Shown here in pieces: positions 1 to 8,547 of a DNA stretch of 64,000 nt; position 1 is the stretch's first letter; each line of letters opens with the position of its first letter. A program made the translations under genes and the position numbers. Under the pieces are notes generated by a model. It made no database searches and was not told the origin of the DNA. It saw only the letters and a list, made by a program, of their open reading frames with translations. The DNA lies in the NCBI GenBank assembly GCA_015067885.1, contig SVLO01000009.1, positions 16,549-80,548 of the forward strand. Reading direction: 5' to 3'. The stretch is from Oscillospiraceae bacterium (GTDB lineage: Bacteria; Bacillota; Clostridia; Oscillospirales; Oscillospiraceae).

Positions 1-26
1 ACATATGGTTTCCTCCCTTTGGGAGA

Positions 27-53
27 AAAGGCTATCCAAGCGGATAGCCTTTT
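27..53 (-). terminator. Intrinsic terminator of the isomerase operon
   Basis: A 12-base arm (27-38) pairs with 42-53 around a short loop. Read on the minus strand, the stem runs into a T-rich tract just after the stop codon of the fucose-isomerase-like gene. It closes the minus-strand operon that starts near 2851. Confidence 0.8.
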
Positions 54-61
54 CCTGATTA

Positions 62-1426
62 TTACATGACCAGTTCGATATCCATCATTTCGCAGAAGTC
101 GCGGATGGCTTCCACATAATCGCCGTAGGCGAAGATCACATGCTGGCTGCAGACATTCTGTGCGAACTCTTCCACAGTGCAGGAATCGGGGAAGACTTCC
201 AGGCTGGGCAGCTGGGGAGCGGGATCATCCCAGCCGAACTCATTCCATGCGGGGGGAGTCTTGGCCTCGGCGGTGTAGACGTGCATCTTGTACCAGCCGT
301 TGACGTAAGCCAGGCGGGCGCAGGTGACATAGCCGGTCTTTACCTTGGAGACATTCAGCAGGCTGGCGTTCAGCAGGCCGAAGGCTGCGGGCAGCACGGT
401 GACATCGCCGTCGGTAATGGCAGCGGGCACGAAGTCGGGCACGCCGATGAGCATGGAGTTCTCAAAGAACTCGTAGTACTCCATGTAAGGCACGATCTCC
501 TGGCCGGAGATGTACTTCATGATCAGCTGGGTGACAGCGCCCATAACGTCGTTTTCAGGCACAGTCAGCACGCTGCAGTAGTGCTCCAGGAGCATAAAGA
601 CCATTGCAGGGGGGAAGCCTTCCAGCTTCTTCATGCCGTCCACATCGATGAGGGTGATGGCTTCCCAGCCACGCTCCTCGATCTTCTTGGCAATAGCCAG
701 GGCATACTTGACGCCCTTTTCAATAACGGAATCGTCGCAAGCCTTCTTGAATACCCAATTGGTCTTCACATACTCGATGCCCTCGGCGATCTTCTCAGCC
801 TCCAGGGTGTCGATGGTGCGAACCATCTCCAGCATCTCGTAGGTCTCCACTTCCACGCCGATCTGGCCGCGCATGGAGTTGCCTTCGTACTGGGTGCCGT
901 AGAGCAGCATGTCACGGTAGCCCATGGTGCCGACCTTAGCGGAGCGCAGGTTCTTTCTTGCACGGCAGGCAGCGATGTAGGAGGTGATCTTCTCCATGGG
1001 CCATTCCTTGCCGATGATGTTGTAGATATACTTGAAGGTGTAGCCCAGAGCCTCGAAAGCGGGACGGATGGCAGTGGTACCGGCCTGCTCAGCAGTGGTG
1101 ATGATCCGGCCGTTTTCCTTCCAGCCGCACAGGCCCCACAGGATCATGGGAACATGGCGGAAGTGATCGGTGACGCGGACAACCGCATGGGTGGGAACCC
1201 AACCGGCAACGCAGACCACCAGGCAGTCCAGATCCAGGCCTTCCAGCTTGGCGTAGGCAGCATCTGCAGTCTCATAAGCGGGATCGTCAATGACCAGACC
1301 GCCGTCCACAACGCCTGCAACCTTAGCCTGCAGGGCTGCCAGAGCCTCGTCATGCTTCATCTGCAGACGCTCAATGGGGGTGTTGACCTCACCAAAACAT
1401 ACATAACCAACAATGTTCTTCTTCAT
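62..1426 (-). CDS. L-fucose/L-arabinose isomerase-family protein
   Basis: A 454-residue soluble protein that resembles the L-fucose isomerase family (aldose-ketose isomerases that use a divalent metal). I could not assign metal-binding residues with certainty, so the sugar is unknown. It may instead be one of the fucose-isomerase-like proteins whose substrate is not established. The ATG at 1426 follows a TAAGGAG ribosome binding site. It is the last gene of a minus-strand operon behind a SIS-domain isomerase and a DeoR regulator, which points to inducible sugar catabolism. No kinase, aldolase or transporter lies next to it. Confidence 0.75.
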   Translation of the reverse strand: MKKNIVGYVCFGEVNTPIERLQMKHDEALAALQAKVAGVVDGGLVIDDPAYETADAAYAKLEGLDLDCLVVCVAGWVPTHAVVRVTDHFRHVPMILWGLCGWKENGRIITTAEQAGTTAIRPAFEALGYTFKYIYNIIGKEWPMEKITSYIAACRARKNLRSAKVGTMGYRDMLLYGTQYEGNSMRGQIGVEVETYEMLEMVRTIDTLEAEKIAEGIEYVKTNWVFKKACDDSVIEKGVKYALAIAKKIEERGWEAITLIDVDGMKKLEGFPPAMVFMLLEHYCSVLTVPENDVMGAVTQLIMKYISGQEIVPYMEYYEFFENSMLIGVPDFVPAAITDGDVTVLPAAFGLLNASLLNVSKVKTGYVTCARLAYVNGWYKMHVYTAEAKTPPAWNEFGWDDPAPQLPSLEVFPDSCTVEEFAQNVCSQHVIFAYGDYVEAIRDFCEMMDIELVM

Positions 1427-1452
1427 AATGATACTCCTTAATAAGATTTTTC

Positions 1453-2238
1453 TTAATTTTCTTCATTGATATGCAGCTGTACACCGCATTCTTTCAGCTG
1501 CTGCAGTGCCTCCGGGTCTCCCCCGTCATTGGTCACCAGAGTCAGCATCGGGCTGCATTCGCAGACACGGCTGAAGCCTGCCCGGCCGATTTTGCTGCTG
1601 TCTGCCGCGATCAGCTGCTGCTTGGCTCCTGCTGCCATCATCCGGTCGATAATTGCCTCTTCCGCATGATGGGTGGTAATACCGCCTTTGGCGCTGATCC
1701 CATCCACCGACAGGATCGCCCAGTCCGCCTGATACTTGCTCAGCTGTTCCTGCGCATCACCGCCATGGGTAAAACCGTATTGGGCGTTGATCTCTCCGCC
1801 TACCAGAAGCACCCGGAAAGAGGGTACAGCGCCCAGTCTGGCGGCAACATTCAAGGAATTGGTAACGATGTTCAAATTTCTTCTGGCGGCCAGCTCCAAG
1901 GCCACAATTTCGCTGGTGGTGCCGGAATTGATAAACAGCGTATCTCCATCGCGCACCATCTGGGCGATGGCATGTCCGATACTCTGCTTTTGGGAAGCAT
2001 TGACGATCTGGCTGCTGCCGGTCTCCACGACCCCGGGTCTGCGCACAGCACCGCCCTGGACACGCATCAGATGTCCTTCCTGCTCCAAAATGCTCAGATC
2101 ATTGCGGATCGTGACCGGGGTGACCCCCAGGGATTCACACAATGCGCTGACAGTGACCTTTCCCTCCAGACGAAGCTGTTCCAGTATCCGTTTTCTGCGA
2201 ATATCGATCTTGAGCCTGCTGTCTGTCAAGGTCTTCAC
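1453..2238 (-). CDS. DeoR-family transcriptional regulator
   Basis: A 261-residue repressor-type protein. An N-terminal DeoR helix-turn-helix (about residues 15-65, motif TPVTIRNDLSILEQEG) is followed by a sugar-phosphate-sensing DeoRC domain with the typical INSGTTS segment near residue 105. DeoR proteins normally repress nearby sugar operons and release DNA when a sugar phosphate binds. It sits between the SIS-domain gene (stop at 2246) and the isomerase gene, so it probably controls this operon and perhaps the divergent one. The start is uncertain: GTG at 2238 lies directly against an AAGGA motif, while an in-frame TTG at 2229 has better spacing to the same motif. Confidence 0.88.
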   Translation of the reverse strand: MKTLTDSRLKIDIRRKRILEQLRLEGKVTVSALCESLGVTPVTIRNDLSILEQEGHLMRVQGGAVRRPGVVETGSSQIVNASQKQSIGHAIAQMVRDGDTLFINSGTTSEIVALELAARRNLNIVTNSLNVAARLGAVPSFRVLLVGGEINAQYGFTHGGDAQEQLSKYQADWAILSVDGISAKGGITTHHAEEAIIDRMMAAGAKQQLIAADSSKIGRAGFSRVCECSPMLTLVTNDGGDPEALQQLKECGVQLHINEEN

Positions 2239-2245
2239 ATCCTTA

Positions 2246-2851
2246 TCAAAGTGCTTTGTTATTCAGCCGCTCGCCAACTGCTCCGCCGGGATGAATCAGG
2301 GCAAACTGCTCAGCCTGGTAACCGGTCTGCTCCACCATGGCTGCCTGCAGTGCATGGAAGATCATACACAGCGCGGTGGTGGAAGTGGTGCCCTGGGCAT
2401 TCCACTTGTCGGTCTCGCGGTTGACGTGCTGCTTCAGCACCACATCGGCAGACAGAGCCAGAGGAGACTCCAGGTTCTCGGTAATGGTAATGATGGAAAC
2501 GCCCTTAGCCTTGCAGATATCCACGATGGGCAGCAGTTCCTTGGTCTTGCCGCCGCGGGAAGCAAACACCATAACATCACCCTTCTGCAGGAAACCGGTA
2601 GCGCCGTGGACAGCCTCAGCAGGGCTGATGAATCGGGCGGGCTGCTCGATGCAGCACATCAGGTGCGCAAAATGCTGGCAGATAATACCGGAATGACCGC
2701 AGCCGGCAGCACCGATCCGGGGAGCTGCGCACAGCAGCTCTACTGCCTTGGAAAACTGCTCGTCGTCGATATAGTCCTTCATCTCGTTGATGCAGGCTGC
2801 CTCGATATCATACGCAGCGCGGGCTGCCTGCAATGCTTCTTTTGTAATCAT
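2246..2851 (-). CDS. SIS-domain sugar-phosphate isomerase-like protein
   Basis: A 201-residue single-SIS-domain protein. The sugar-phosphate loop is visible (GCGHSG around residue 50, then FASRGGKTKE near 100). Such proteins isomerise or bind phosphosugars, as in the KdsD/GutQ and hexulose-phosphate isomerase groups; the substrate here is unknown. The ATG at 2851 is chosen because the ribosome binding site GGAGGTAA overlaps the alternative ATG at 2866. It is first in the operon SIS, DeoR, fucose-isomerase-like, and it is divergent from the TIM-like gene. Confidence 0.82.
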   Translation of the reverse strand: MITKEALQAARAAYDIEAACINEMKDYIDDEQFSKAVELLCAAPRIGAAGCGHSGIICQHFAHLMCCIEQPARFISPAEAVHGATGFLQKGDVMVFASRGGKTKELLPIVDICKAKGVSIITITENLESPLALSADVVLKQHVNRETDKWNAQGTTSTTALCMIFHALQAAMVEQTGYQAEQFALIHPGGAVGERLNNKAL

Positions 2852-2910
2852 AGCCGTTACCTCCATATCAGTAAATGTGTCGGATTTTACCCCGATTCCA
2901 TAGTTCTGCT

Positions 2911-2938
2911 AATGTAGAGGATAAAGGTTTTTCGTCAA
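2911..2938 (-). promoter_or_regulatory. Probable sigma-A promoter of the SIS/DeoR/isomerase operon
   Basis: On the minus strand, TTGACG (2938-2933) and TACATT (2916-2911) are separated by 16 bp, upstream of the start at 2851. Both promoters in this divergent region carry the string TTGACGAAAA, so a shared regulator is possible. Confidence 0.5.
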
Positions 2939-3020
2939 CTTTTCAATTCGCAAACTTCACAATTTTATCCAGTCCAAAATAGCCAACATTAACGAATCGA
3001 AAAAACAAAGCAAAATTACA

Positions 3021-3049
3021 TTGACGAAAAGAAAGCGCCTTGGTATAAT
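3021..3049 (+). promoter_or_regulatory. Sigma-A promoter of the TIM-like/yjbQ operon
   Basis: TTGACG (3021-3026), a 17-bp spacer and a perfect TATAAT (3044-3049). The -10 box ends one base before a GTG at 3050 that would extend the reading frame. That GTG is therefore not transcribed, and the start must be the ATG at 3083. Confidence 0.85.
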
Positions 3050-3082
3050 GTGGTAAACTACCATGTAGAAAGGAATGTCTCT

Positions 3083-3781
3083 ATGGAAAAGCGCAAAATC
3101 GGTGTGCCCTTCTTTGAAATCGGCCCCAAGTCCTACCTGTACGGTGACGATATTCTGGCACTGGCACAGGCTGCTGATGCTGCATCTGCCAAGTATGATG
3201 TCGACATCATCTTCACCTGCCCTGTTGTGGATATCCGCCGTGTAGCGGAGGCTACCTCCCATATCCACGTTTTTGCTCCGCATATGGATCCCATCTATCC
3301 CGGCCGCGGTCTGGCAGATACCCTTCCCGAATCTCTGGTTGCCGCAGGTGCTGCCGGCGTTATGCTGAACCATGTGGAGAAGCCCCTTGCCTTCGATGTC
3401 CTGGCTGAGACCATCAAGCGTGCCGACGAAGTGGGTCTGGTATCCATCGTTTGTGCCGACTCCATGGCCGATGCCAGTAAGATCGCTGCTCTGAACCCCG
3501 ATATCGTGGTCGCTGAGCCCTCTGAGCTCATCGGTACCGGTATCAGCGTGGGTCCTGAGTATGTCAAGGCTGCCACTGAGTGTGTCAAGAGCGTCAATCC
3601 CGAGATCCTGGTCCTCACCGCTGCCGGTATCGCCAACGGTCAGGATGTTTACAACACCATCATCGCCGGTGCCGATGCTACCGGTTCTTCTTCCGGCGTT
3701 GCCAAGGCTCCCGACAGAGCTGCCATGGTGGACGAAATGATCGCCGCAGTCCGCAAGGCCTGGGACGAGCGTCATAACTAA
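3083..3781 (+). CDS. Triosephosphate isomerase-like (TIM-barrel) protein
   Basis: A 232-residue TIM-barrel protein resembling the short, archaeal-type triosephosphate isomerases. NHVEKPL matches the conserved His-containing loop, AEPSELIGTG matches the catalytic-Glu loop, and a GSSSG segment near the C-terminus matches the phosphate-binding site. It may isomerise triose phosphates or a related phosphorylated sugar; a canonical housekeeping tpiA probably lies elsewhere. The ATG at 3083 follows AGAAAGGA. The gene is co-oriented with yjbQ 40 bp downstream and divergent from the SIS/DeoR/isomerase operon. Confidence 0.75.
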   Translation: MEKRKIGVPFFEIGPKSYLYGDDILALAQAADAASAKYDVDIIFTCPVVDIRRVAEATSHIHVFAPHMDPIYPGRGLADTLPESLVAAGAAGVMLNHVEKPLAFDVLAETIKRADEVGLVSIVCADSMADASKIAALNPDIVVAEPSELIGTGISVGPEYVKAATECVKSVNPEILVLTAAGIANGQDVYNTIIAGADATGSSSGVAKAPDRAAMVDEMIAAVRKAWDERHN

Positions 3782-3821
3782 GTCATCCAATTAAATTAAC
3801 ATATAACTGGAGGAAATTAAA

Positions 3822-4442
3822 ATGGAACTTAAGATTATTCAGAAGGAAATCCAGCTTCAGTCCCGCGGTTGGGTCCCCACCTTCCACGACATCTCCACCG
3901 ATGTTATGAAGATCGTTGAGGAGTCCGGCATCAAGAACGGTACCTGCGCTATCGTTTCCCACCACACCACCTGCTCCGTCATGATCCAGGAGTGCTCCCA
4001 CGACTTCGACACCTTCGATCTGGAGTACCTGCAGCATGACCTGCTGGACATCATGCGCAAGATGATCCCCGACTACGTCAACGAGGGTGACTACCGTCAT
4101 CCCGGCCCCGTCCACGCCCAGTTTGGCCGCTACGTGGACGAGCCCGGCAACTTCACCTCCATGAACACCGACGGTCACCTGCGCTCCTGCTTCTTCGGCC
4201 GCAGCGAGGCTATGACCATCAAGGACGGCGTGCTGGACGGCGGCGAGTTCGCTCACATCTACTTCATCGACTGGGACCATGTCCGCGCCCGTCGCCGTCA
4301 GGTGAACGTGACCATCATGGGCACCACCGAGGATGTCAACGACCGCAAGTACAACGATGGCAAGGTGGTCAACACCCTGCGCAAGTTCACTGCCGACGAT
4401 AAGGCTTATCTGGAGCAGTACGACGAGTGGAAGAAGCGCTAA
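3822..4442 (+). CDS. yjbQ: YjbQ-family (UPF0047) protein
   Basis: A 206-residue member of the YjbQ/UPF0047 family. The conserved HHTTCSVMIQE segment near residue 45 and the C-terminal stretch with HLRSCFFG and DHVRARRRQV are clear. Family members can show weak thiamine-phosphate synthase activity, but their physiological role is unresolved. This one is longer than the usual 130-140 residues, with an insertion in the middle (about residues 75-120). It has a strong site (TGGAGG) and lies in an operon with the TIM-like gene, so a role linked to sugar phosphates is possible; this is inference. Confidence 0.83.
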   Translation: MELKIIQKEIQLQSRGWVPTFHDISTDVMKIVEESGIKNGTCAIVSHHTTCSVMIQECSHDFDTFDLEYLQHDLLDIMRKMIPDYVNEGDYRHPGPVHAQFGRYVDEPGNFTSMNTDGHLRSCFFGRSEAMTIKDGVLDGGEFAHIYFIDWDHVRARRRQVNVTIMGTTEDVNDRKYNDGKVVNTLRKFTADDKAYLEQYDEWKKR

Positions 4443-4464
4443 GCTGATTTCATACCGCAAACTG

Positions 4465-4500
4465 AAAACGGGTCTGTCCCAACGGACAGGCCCGTTTTTT
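4465..4500 (+). terminator. Intrinsic terminator after yjbQ
   Basis: An 11-bp stem (4469-4479 with 4484-4494, one G-T pair), a CAAC loop and a run of T. The next gene starts only 18 bp later. Confidence 0.9.
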
Positions 4501-4517
4501 CCAACGAGGTGAGGACC

Positions 4518-5480
4518 ATGATCACAAAGCTATACTGTGTCCGCGGCACCGGCAGCGACCCCTACGCCAACCTGGCGCTGGAGGAGCGGCTGCTGGATAC
4601 CCTTGAGCCGGGTCAGTGCATCCTGTACCTGTGGCAGAATGAGAATACGGTGGTCATCGGCCGCAACCAAAACGCCTGGAAGGAGTGCCGCACCGCCCTT
4701 TTGTGTGAGGAAGGGGGGCGGCTGGCCCGCCGTCTGTCCGGCGGCGGGGCGGTGTTCCACGATTTGGGCAACCTGAACTTCACCTTTTTGATGGCGGAGG
4801 AGGACTACGACCTGGACCGCCAGCTCGCCGTCATCGAGACCGCCTGCCGCAGCCTGGGTATCCCCGTGGCACGCTCCGGCCGCAACGATGTGCTGGCCGA
4901 CGGGCGCAAATTCTCCGGCAACGCCTTCTACCACCACAGGGGCCGGGCCTACCACCACGGCACGCTGATGGTGGCGGTGGATGGGGACAAGCTGGGTCGG
5001 TACTTGAGTCCCTCCAAAGCGAAATTGCAGGCCAAAGGGGTGGACTCCGTCCGCTCCCGGGTGGTCAATCTGTCCGAATTCTGCCCCGGCCTGACCTGCC
5101 GGGAGCTGGCTGACCGGCTGGAGGGGGCCTTTGGCCTGACTTACGGCCTTGCGGTGGAGCGAATGGAGGCCCCCGACGCGGCGGACCTGCGGGCCAAGTA
5201 CGCAAGCGACGAATGGCTCTACGGCCCCCGGCTGCCCCTGAGCCTGGAGTGTGAGCAGCGCTTTGACTGGGGCGAGGTGCAGATACAACTGCAGGTGGAG
5301 TCCGGCGCAGTGGCGGCGGCAAAGGTCTACTCCGACGCCATGGACGCGGACTTTGCCCCCGCGCTGGAGCGGGCGCTGACGGGCAGCGTGTTCTCCCGGG
5401 CGGCTCTGTGCGCCCGGGTGGAGGAATTGGGGCAATATGCCCCCGACCTGCGGTCTATGCTGGGTCAGTTGGATATCTGA
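4518..5480 (+). CDS. lplA: Lipoate-protein ligase A
   Basis: A 320-residue LplA-type enzyme that activates lipoate with ATP and attaches it to lysines of lipoyl domains. The hallmark RRLSGGGAVFHDLGNLNF segment and the catalytic-lysine region (GRKFSGNAFY) are present, and a C-terminal accessory domain completes a full-length ligase. The ATG at 4518 is preferred over GTG at 4509 because the GAGGTGAGG ribosome binding site covers the GTG. It starts just after the yjbQ terminator, so it is expressed by read-through or from a promoter inside yjbQ. Confidence 0.92.
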   Translation: MITKLYCVRGTGSDPYANLALEERLLDTLEPGQCILYLWQNENTVVIGRNQNAWKECRTALLCEEGGRLARRLSGGGAVFHDLGNLNFTFLMAEEDYDLDRQLAVIETACRSLGIPVARSGRNDVLADGRKFSGNAFYHHRGRAYHHGTLMVAVDGDKLGRYLSPSKAKLQAKGVDSVRSRVVNLSEFCPGLTCRELADRLEGAFGLTYGLAVERMEAPDAADLRAKYASDEWLYGPRLPLSLECEQRFDWGEVQIQLQVESGAVAAAKVYSDAMDADFAPALERALTGSVFSRAALCARVEELGQYAPDLRSMLGQLDI

Positions 5481-5526
5481 GCCGGGTTTTGCTCCCGAAC
5501 AGGTGGAAAAAGGCCTGTTCTCACCC

Positions 5527-5555
5527 TTGCAAAGGGTGGAAATGTGTGGTAAAAT
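5527..5555 (+). promoter_or_regulatory. Sigma-A promoter of the NagB-like gene
   Basis: TTGCAA (5527-5532), a 17-bp spacer and TAAAAT (5550-5555), placing transcription start near 5562. It makes the much longer frame beginning at 5408 unlikely. Confidence 0.65.
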
Positions 5556-5611
5556 CAAGCTACCAATATTTTGGAACCATTTTGGAAAATTTTTGGAAAG
5601 GAATGATCCCC

Positions 5612-6577
5612 ATGATTAAAGTCGATCCTGCAACCAAGTTTGACTTCCAGCCCGCTGACTTTGTGCCCTTCAAGGACAAAGAGGTTTGCGAGCGTGTTCG
5701 CAAGCTCAGCGGCAAGGACCTGGAGAAGCGCGAGGCCTGGTGGCATCCCGAGTTCAACGTCAAGGTCATGATGAACCCCCACCCCGTGCTGATCGCCACC
5801 CTGTTCTCCCGCCTGAAGGAGGCTGCCGAGGCTGGCCGTCCCTTCTCCATGATCCTGGGCAACCCCGAGCCTGACACCTACATCCCCCTGGCCCAGCTGA
5901 TCAACTACTTCCAGATCGACTGCTCCAAGGTGTCCCTGTTCGCCGAGGACGAGTGGGCCGACCAGGACGGCAACATCGCCCCTGTCACCTACGAGGCCGG
6001 CTTCGCCCACTCCATGCTGAAGTACCTGTACTATCAGATCGACGAGAAGCTGCGTATGCCTCTGGAGAACGTCTACTACCCCACCAACGCCAACATCAAG
6101 GACTACTCCAAGATCATCCACGAGGTTTCCGGCGGCGGCGCCGACATCGCCTCCACCTCTCCCGGCTGGACCGGCCACATGGCCTTCGTGGACCCCATCC
6201 CCGAGTTCATCGGCAGCGGTGACATCGAGGAGTGGCTGAACCAGCCCGCTCAGCTGGTCACTCTGCATCCCATGACCATCATGCAGAACTCCCTGAACGG
6301 CACCTTCGGCCAGTCCGGTGACATCGCCAACGTGCCTCCCAAGGCTGCCACCATTGGTCCTCTGGACGTGATGCGCGCCAAGGAGCGTATCGAGGTCCAT
6401 GCCCTGGCCACCTGCGGTACCTTCTCCAGCTGGCAGCGTATGACCTCTCGTCTGGTCACCCACGGCCCCATCACTCCCTACATCCCCTCCACCATGCTGC
6501 AGACCAAGAAGACCCAGGTCTACATCAGCGAGGAGCTGGCTGCGCCCTTCGAGTGCTGGGAGAAGGTCGGCTACTAA
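5612..6577 (+). CDS. Glucosamine-6-phosphate isomerase/deaminase-family protein
   Basis: A 321-residue protein related to the NagB/6-phosphogluconolactonase superfamily. FAEDEWADQDG corresponds to the NagB Asp-containing loop, GWTGHMAFVDP to the catalytic GHIAF region, and TIGPLDVMRAK to the conserved C-terminal helix. It is longer than NagB (about 240-265) and diverged, so the substrate may be another amino- or phosphosugar. The ATG at 5612 follows AAAGGA; an in-frame ATG at 5603 abuts the same site. It is monocistronic, with its own promoter and terminator. Confidence 0.72.
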   Translation: MIKVDPATKFDFQPADFVPFKDKEVCERVRKLSGKDLEKREAWWHPEFNVKVMMNPHPVLIATLFSRLKEAAEAGRPFSMILGNPEPDTYIPLAQLINYFQIDCSKVSLFAEDEWADQDGNIAPVTYEAGFAHSMLKYLYYQIDEKLRMPLENVYYPTNANIKDYSKIIHEVSGGGADIASTSPGWTGHMAFVDPIPEFIGSGDIEEWLNQPAQLVTLHPMTIMQNSLNGTFGQSGDIANVPPKAATIGPLDVMRAKERIEVHALATCGTFSSWQRMTSRLVTHGPITPYIPSTMLQTKKTQVYISEELAAPFECWEKVGY

Positions 6578-6603
6578 GCCGTACCCCACAGCGATATACC
6601 GAC

Positions 6604-6641
6604 AAAACCCGCCCTGCACAAGCGTGCAGGGCGGGTTTTTC
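6604..6641 (+). terminator. Intrinsic terminator after the NagB-like gene
   Basis: A long GC-rich stem (AACCCGCCCTGCAC with GTGCAGGGCGGGTT) followed by T residues, 26 bp after the stop codon. Confidence 0.92.
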
Positions 6642-6645
6642 TGTG

Positions 6646-7080
6646 CGCCGAGGGAGGGCGTTGGGAGATACGAGATGCAAATTAGAAATTAGGGATGAGG
6701 AACGAGAAATTTTGGGACGACCCGGCCCGCCGAATGTTCGTCCTGCGCCGATGGTGTAGGGGCGCGCTGCGCGCGCCCGCGGGCGGCCATACGGGGCCGC
6801 CCCTACGACAGACCTGCAAGTTTTCGCAATAGTCGGCGGGACTTCGATAGACAGATAGATTTACAGAGGGTACGCAGGGCGGCAGCTCAATCGGAGCAGG
6901 CAAAGCCGGATATGACCGCCGACCATGTGGGTGCGATCCCACGGAGGTCGCCCAAAGGAAGTACATAGAAACCATGGGTTTCTATGCTGATTTCTGGCTT
7001 CTTATGTTCAGCGACAAAAGAAACCCGCCGCCGGAGCGGCGGAACAGCCCCATCCCGCCCCGCAGGGGCGAAATTTTGGA
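6646..7080. repeat. Gene-free interval with dispersed hairpin-rich repeats
   Basis: No credible gene is visible here. The interval holds an AATTAGAAATTAGG-type segment near 6682, a GC palindromic block near 6758-6806 and a nested hairpin element near 6910-6955 with arms GTGGG/CCCAC inside CCGCC/GG-GG. A version of that element recurs near 9391-9441. A further hairpin (CATAGAAACC...GGTTTCTATG) follows at 6965-6987. These look like members of a genome-wide extragenic repeat family. Confidence 0.6.
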
Positions 7081-7096
7081 AAATTTTGCGGAAAAA

Positions 7097-7125
7097 TTGC
7101 AGTTGTGCGCGGAGTCTGTTATAAT
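7097..7125 (+). promoter_or_regulatory. Sigma-A promoter of the MATE operon
   Basis: TTGCAG (7097-7102), a 17-bp spacer and a perfect TATAAT (7120-7125), 35 bp before the MATE start codon. Confidence 0.85.
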
Positions 7126-7160
7126 ATCCCGCAGATGATTTCGAAAAGGATGGGCGGAGG

Positions 7161-8546
7161 ATGGCGAAGGTAAAAATCGGGGTCCGGGACGTGCTGGGCG
7201 ACCGGGGCTTGTATAAACAGATGGCCCGCATCGCCATACCTGTGTCCCTGCAGGGCCTCGTCACTGTCAGCATCAACCTGATGGACACCATCATGCTCAG
7301 CGGCATGGGGGACGCCCAGCTGTCCGCCTCATCCCTGGCGGGCCAGTTTATCAACCTGTTTATGATCTGCTGCATGGGTATCGGTATGGGCGCTTCCGTG
7401 CTGACCAGCCGCTACTGGGGCATGAGGGATTTGCTCAGTCTGAAAAAGACGGTCACCATCATGCTGCGGCTGGCGACGGTTTTTGCCGCGGTGTTCACCC
7501 TTGCCACCATCGTGGCGCCGGGCCTGATCATGCGCCTGTACACCGACGAGGAGAATTTGATCTACTATGGAATCCTGTACCTGAAGTGGATGGTTCCCAC
7601 CTACATCTGCACCGGCTTGAGCCTGACCTGTACCATCGTGCTTCGCACAGTGGGGCAGGTGCGGGTACCCATGGCGACGAGTATTGCGGCGTTTTTTGTT
7701 AACGTGTTCTCTAACTGGGTGTTTATTTTCGGCAAGCTGGGGGCGCCCCGGATGGAAATCGAGGGCGCGGCGCTGGGTACGCTGATCGCCCGCGTGTTTG
7801 AATTGGCCTGCATCTGCGGCTGGTTCTTTTTCAAGGACGACCGCATCGGCTACCGGGTGAAGGATCTGATAATGAAGTGCCGGGACCTGCTGCGGGAGTA
7901 TATCCGAATCAGCATCCCGGTTCTGGTCAGCGACAGCTTGCTGGCCCTGGGCAACAACGCCGTGGCCATGGTCATGGGACATATTGGCGAGGCCTTTGTG
8001 GCGGCCAACTCCGTGACCGTGGTGGTGCAGCAGCTCAGCAGCGTGCTGACCCAGGGCATCTCTAACGCCAGCGGCATCATCACCGGCCACACCATGGGCC
8101 GGGGAGAGGGAGACAAGGCCCAGCGACAGGGCTACGCCTTCCTGTTTATGAGCTTTGTCATCGGTTGTGTGGCGGCGCTGGTGATTTTGGTTCTGCGTGG
8201 GCCGATCATTAACTTCTATGAGGTGTCCGAGGAGGCCAAAAGCATCGCCTGGGAGCTGATGGACGCCATTTTGATCATCGTTATTTTCCAGTCCATGAGT
8301 TCGATTTTGACCAAGGGCGTGCTGCGGGCCGGCGGGGACACCAAGTTTCTGATGGCCGGGGACATCCTGTTTTTGTGGGTGGCGTCCATTCCCCTGGGGT
8401 ATTTGGCCGGATTGGTATTTGAATGGCCGCCCTTTTGGACCTACACCTTTTTGAAGATCGATCAGGTCATCAAATGCGTGTGGTGTTTCTTCCGCCTGCG
8501 CAGCGGCAAGTGGATGAAGAAAATTTATTCCGCTCAAGGAGGCTGA
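7161..8546 (+). CDS. MATE-family efflux transporter
   Basis: A 461-residue integral membrane protein with about 12 predicted helices in the two-lobed MatE arrangement. The N-terminal segment AIPVSLQGLVTVSINLMDT and the repeat half near residue 250 are typical. MATE proteins export cationic compounds using Na+ or H+ gradients; the substrate cannot be read from sequence. The start at 7161 has AAAAGGA 10 bp upstream and its own promoter. The stop codon is one base before the DUF554 gene, so the two are co-transcribed. Confidence 0.93.
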   Translation: MAKVKIGVRDVLGDRGLYKQMARIAIPVSLQGLVTVSINLMDTIMLSGMGDAQLSASSLAGQFINLFMICCMGIGMGASVLTSRYWGMRDLLSLKKTVTIMLRLATVFAAVFTLATIVAPGLIMRLYTDEENLIYYGILYLKWMVPTYICTGLSLTCTIVLRTVGQVRVPMATSIAAFFVNVFSNWVFIFGKLGAPRMEIEGAALGTLIARVFELACICGWFFFKDDRIGYRVKDLIMKCRDLLREYIRISIPVLVSDSLLALGNNAVAMVMGHIGEAFVAANSVTVVVQQLSSVLTQGISNASGIITGHTMGRGEGDKAQRQGYAFLFMSFVIGCVAALVILVLRGPIINFYEVSEEAKSIAWELMDAILIIVIFQSMSSILTKGVLRAGGDTKFLMAGDILFLWVASIPLGYLAGLVFEWPPFWTYTFLKIDQVIKCVWCFFRLRSGKWMKKIYSAQGG

Positions 8547-8547
8547 C

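Noticed and set aside
6646..7080. tRNA, rRNA or CRISPR content in the repeat-rich intergenic region
   Set aside because: No cloverleaf with TTCRA arm, no regularly spaced direct repeats and no conserved rRNA sequence. The structure is palindromic and irregular.
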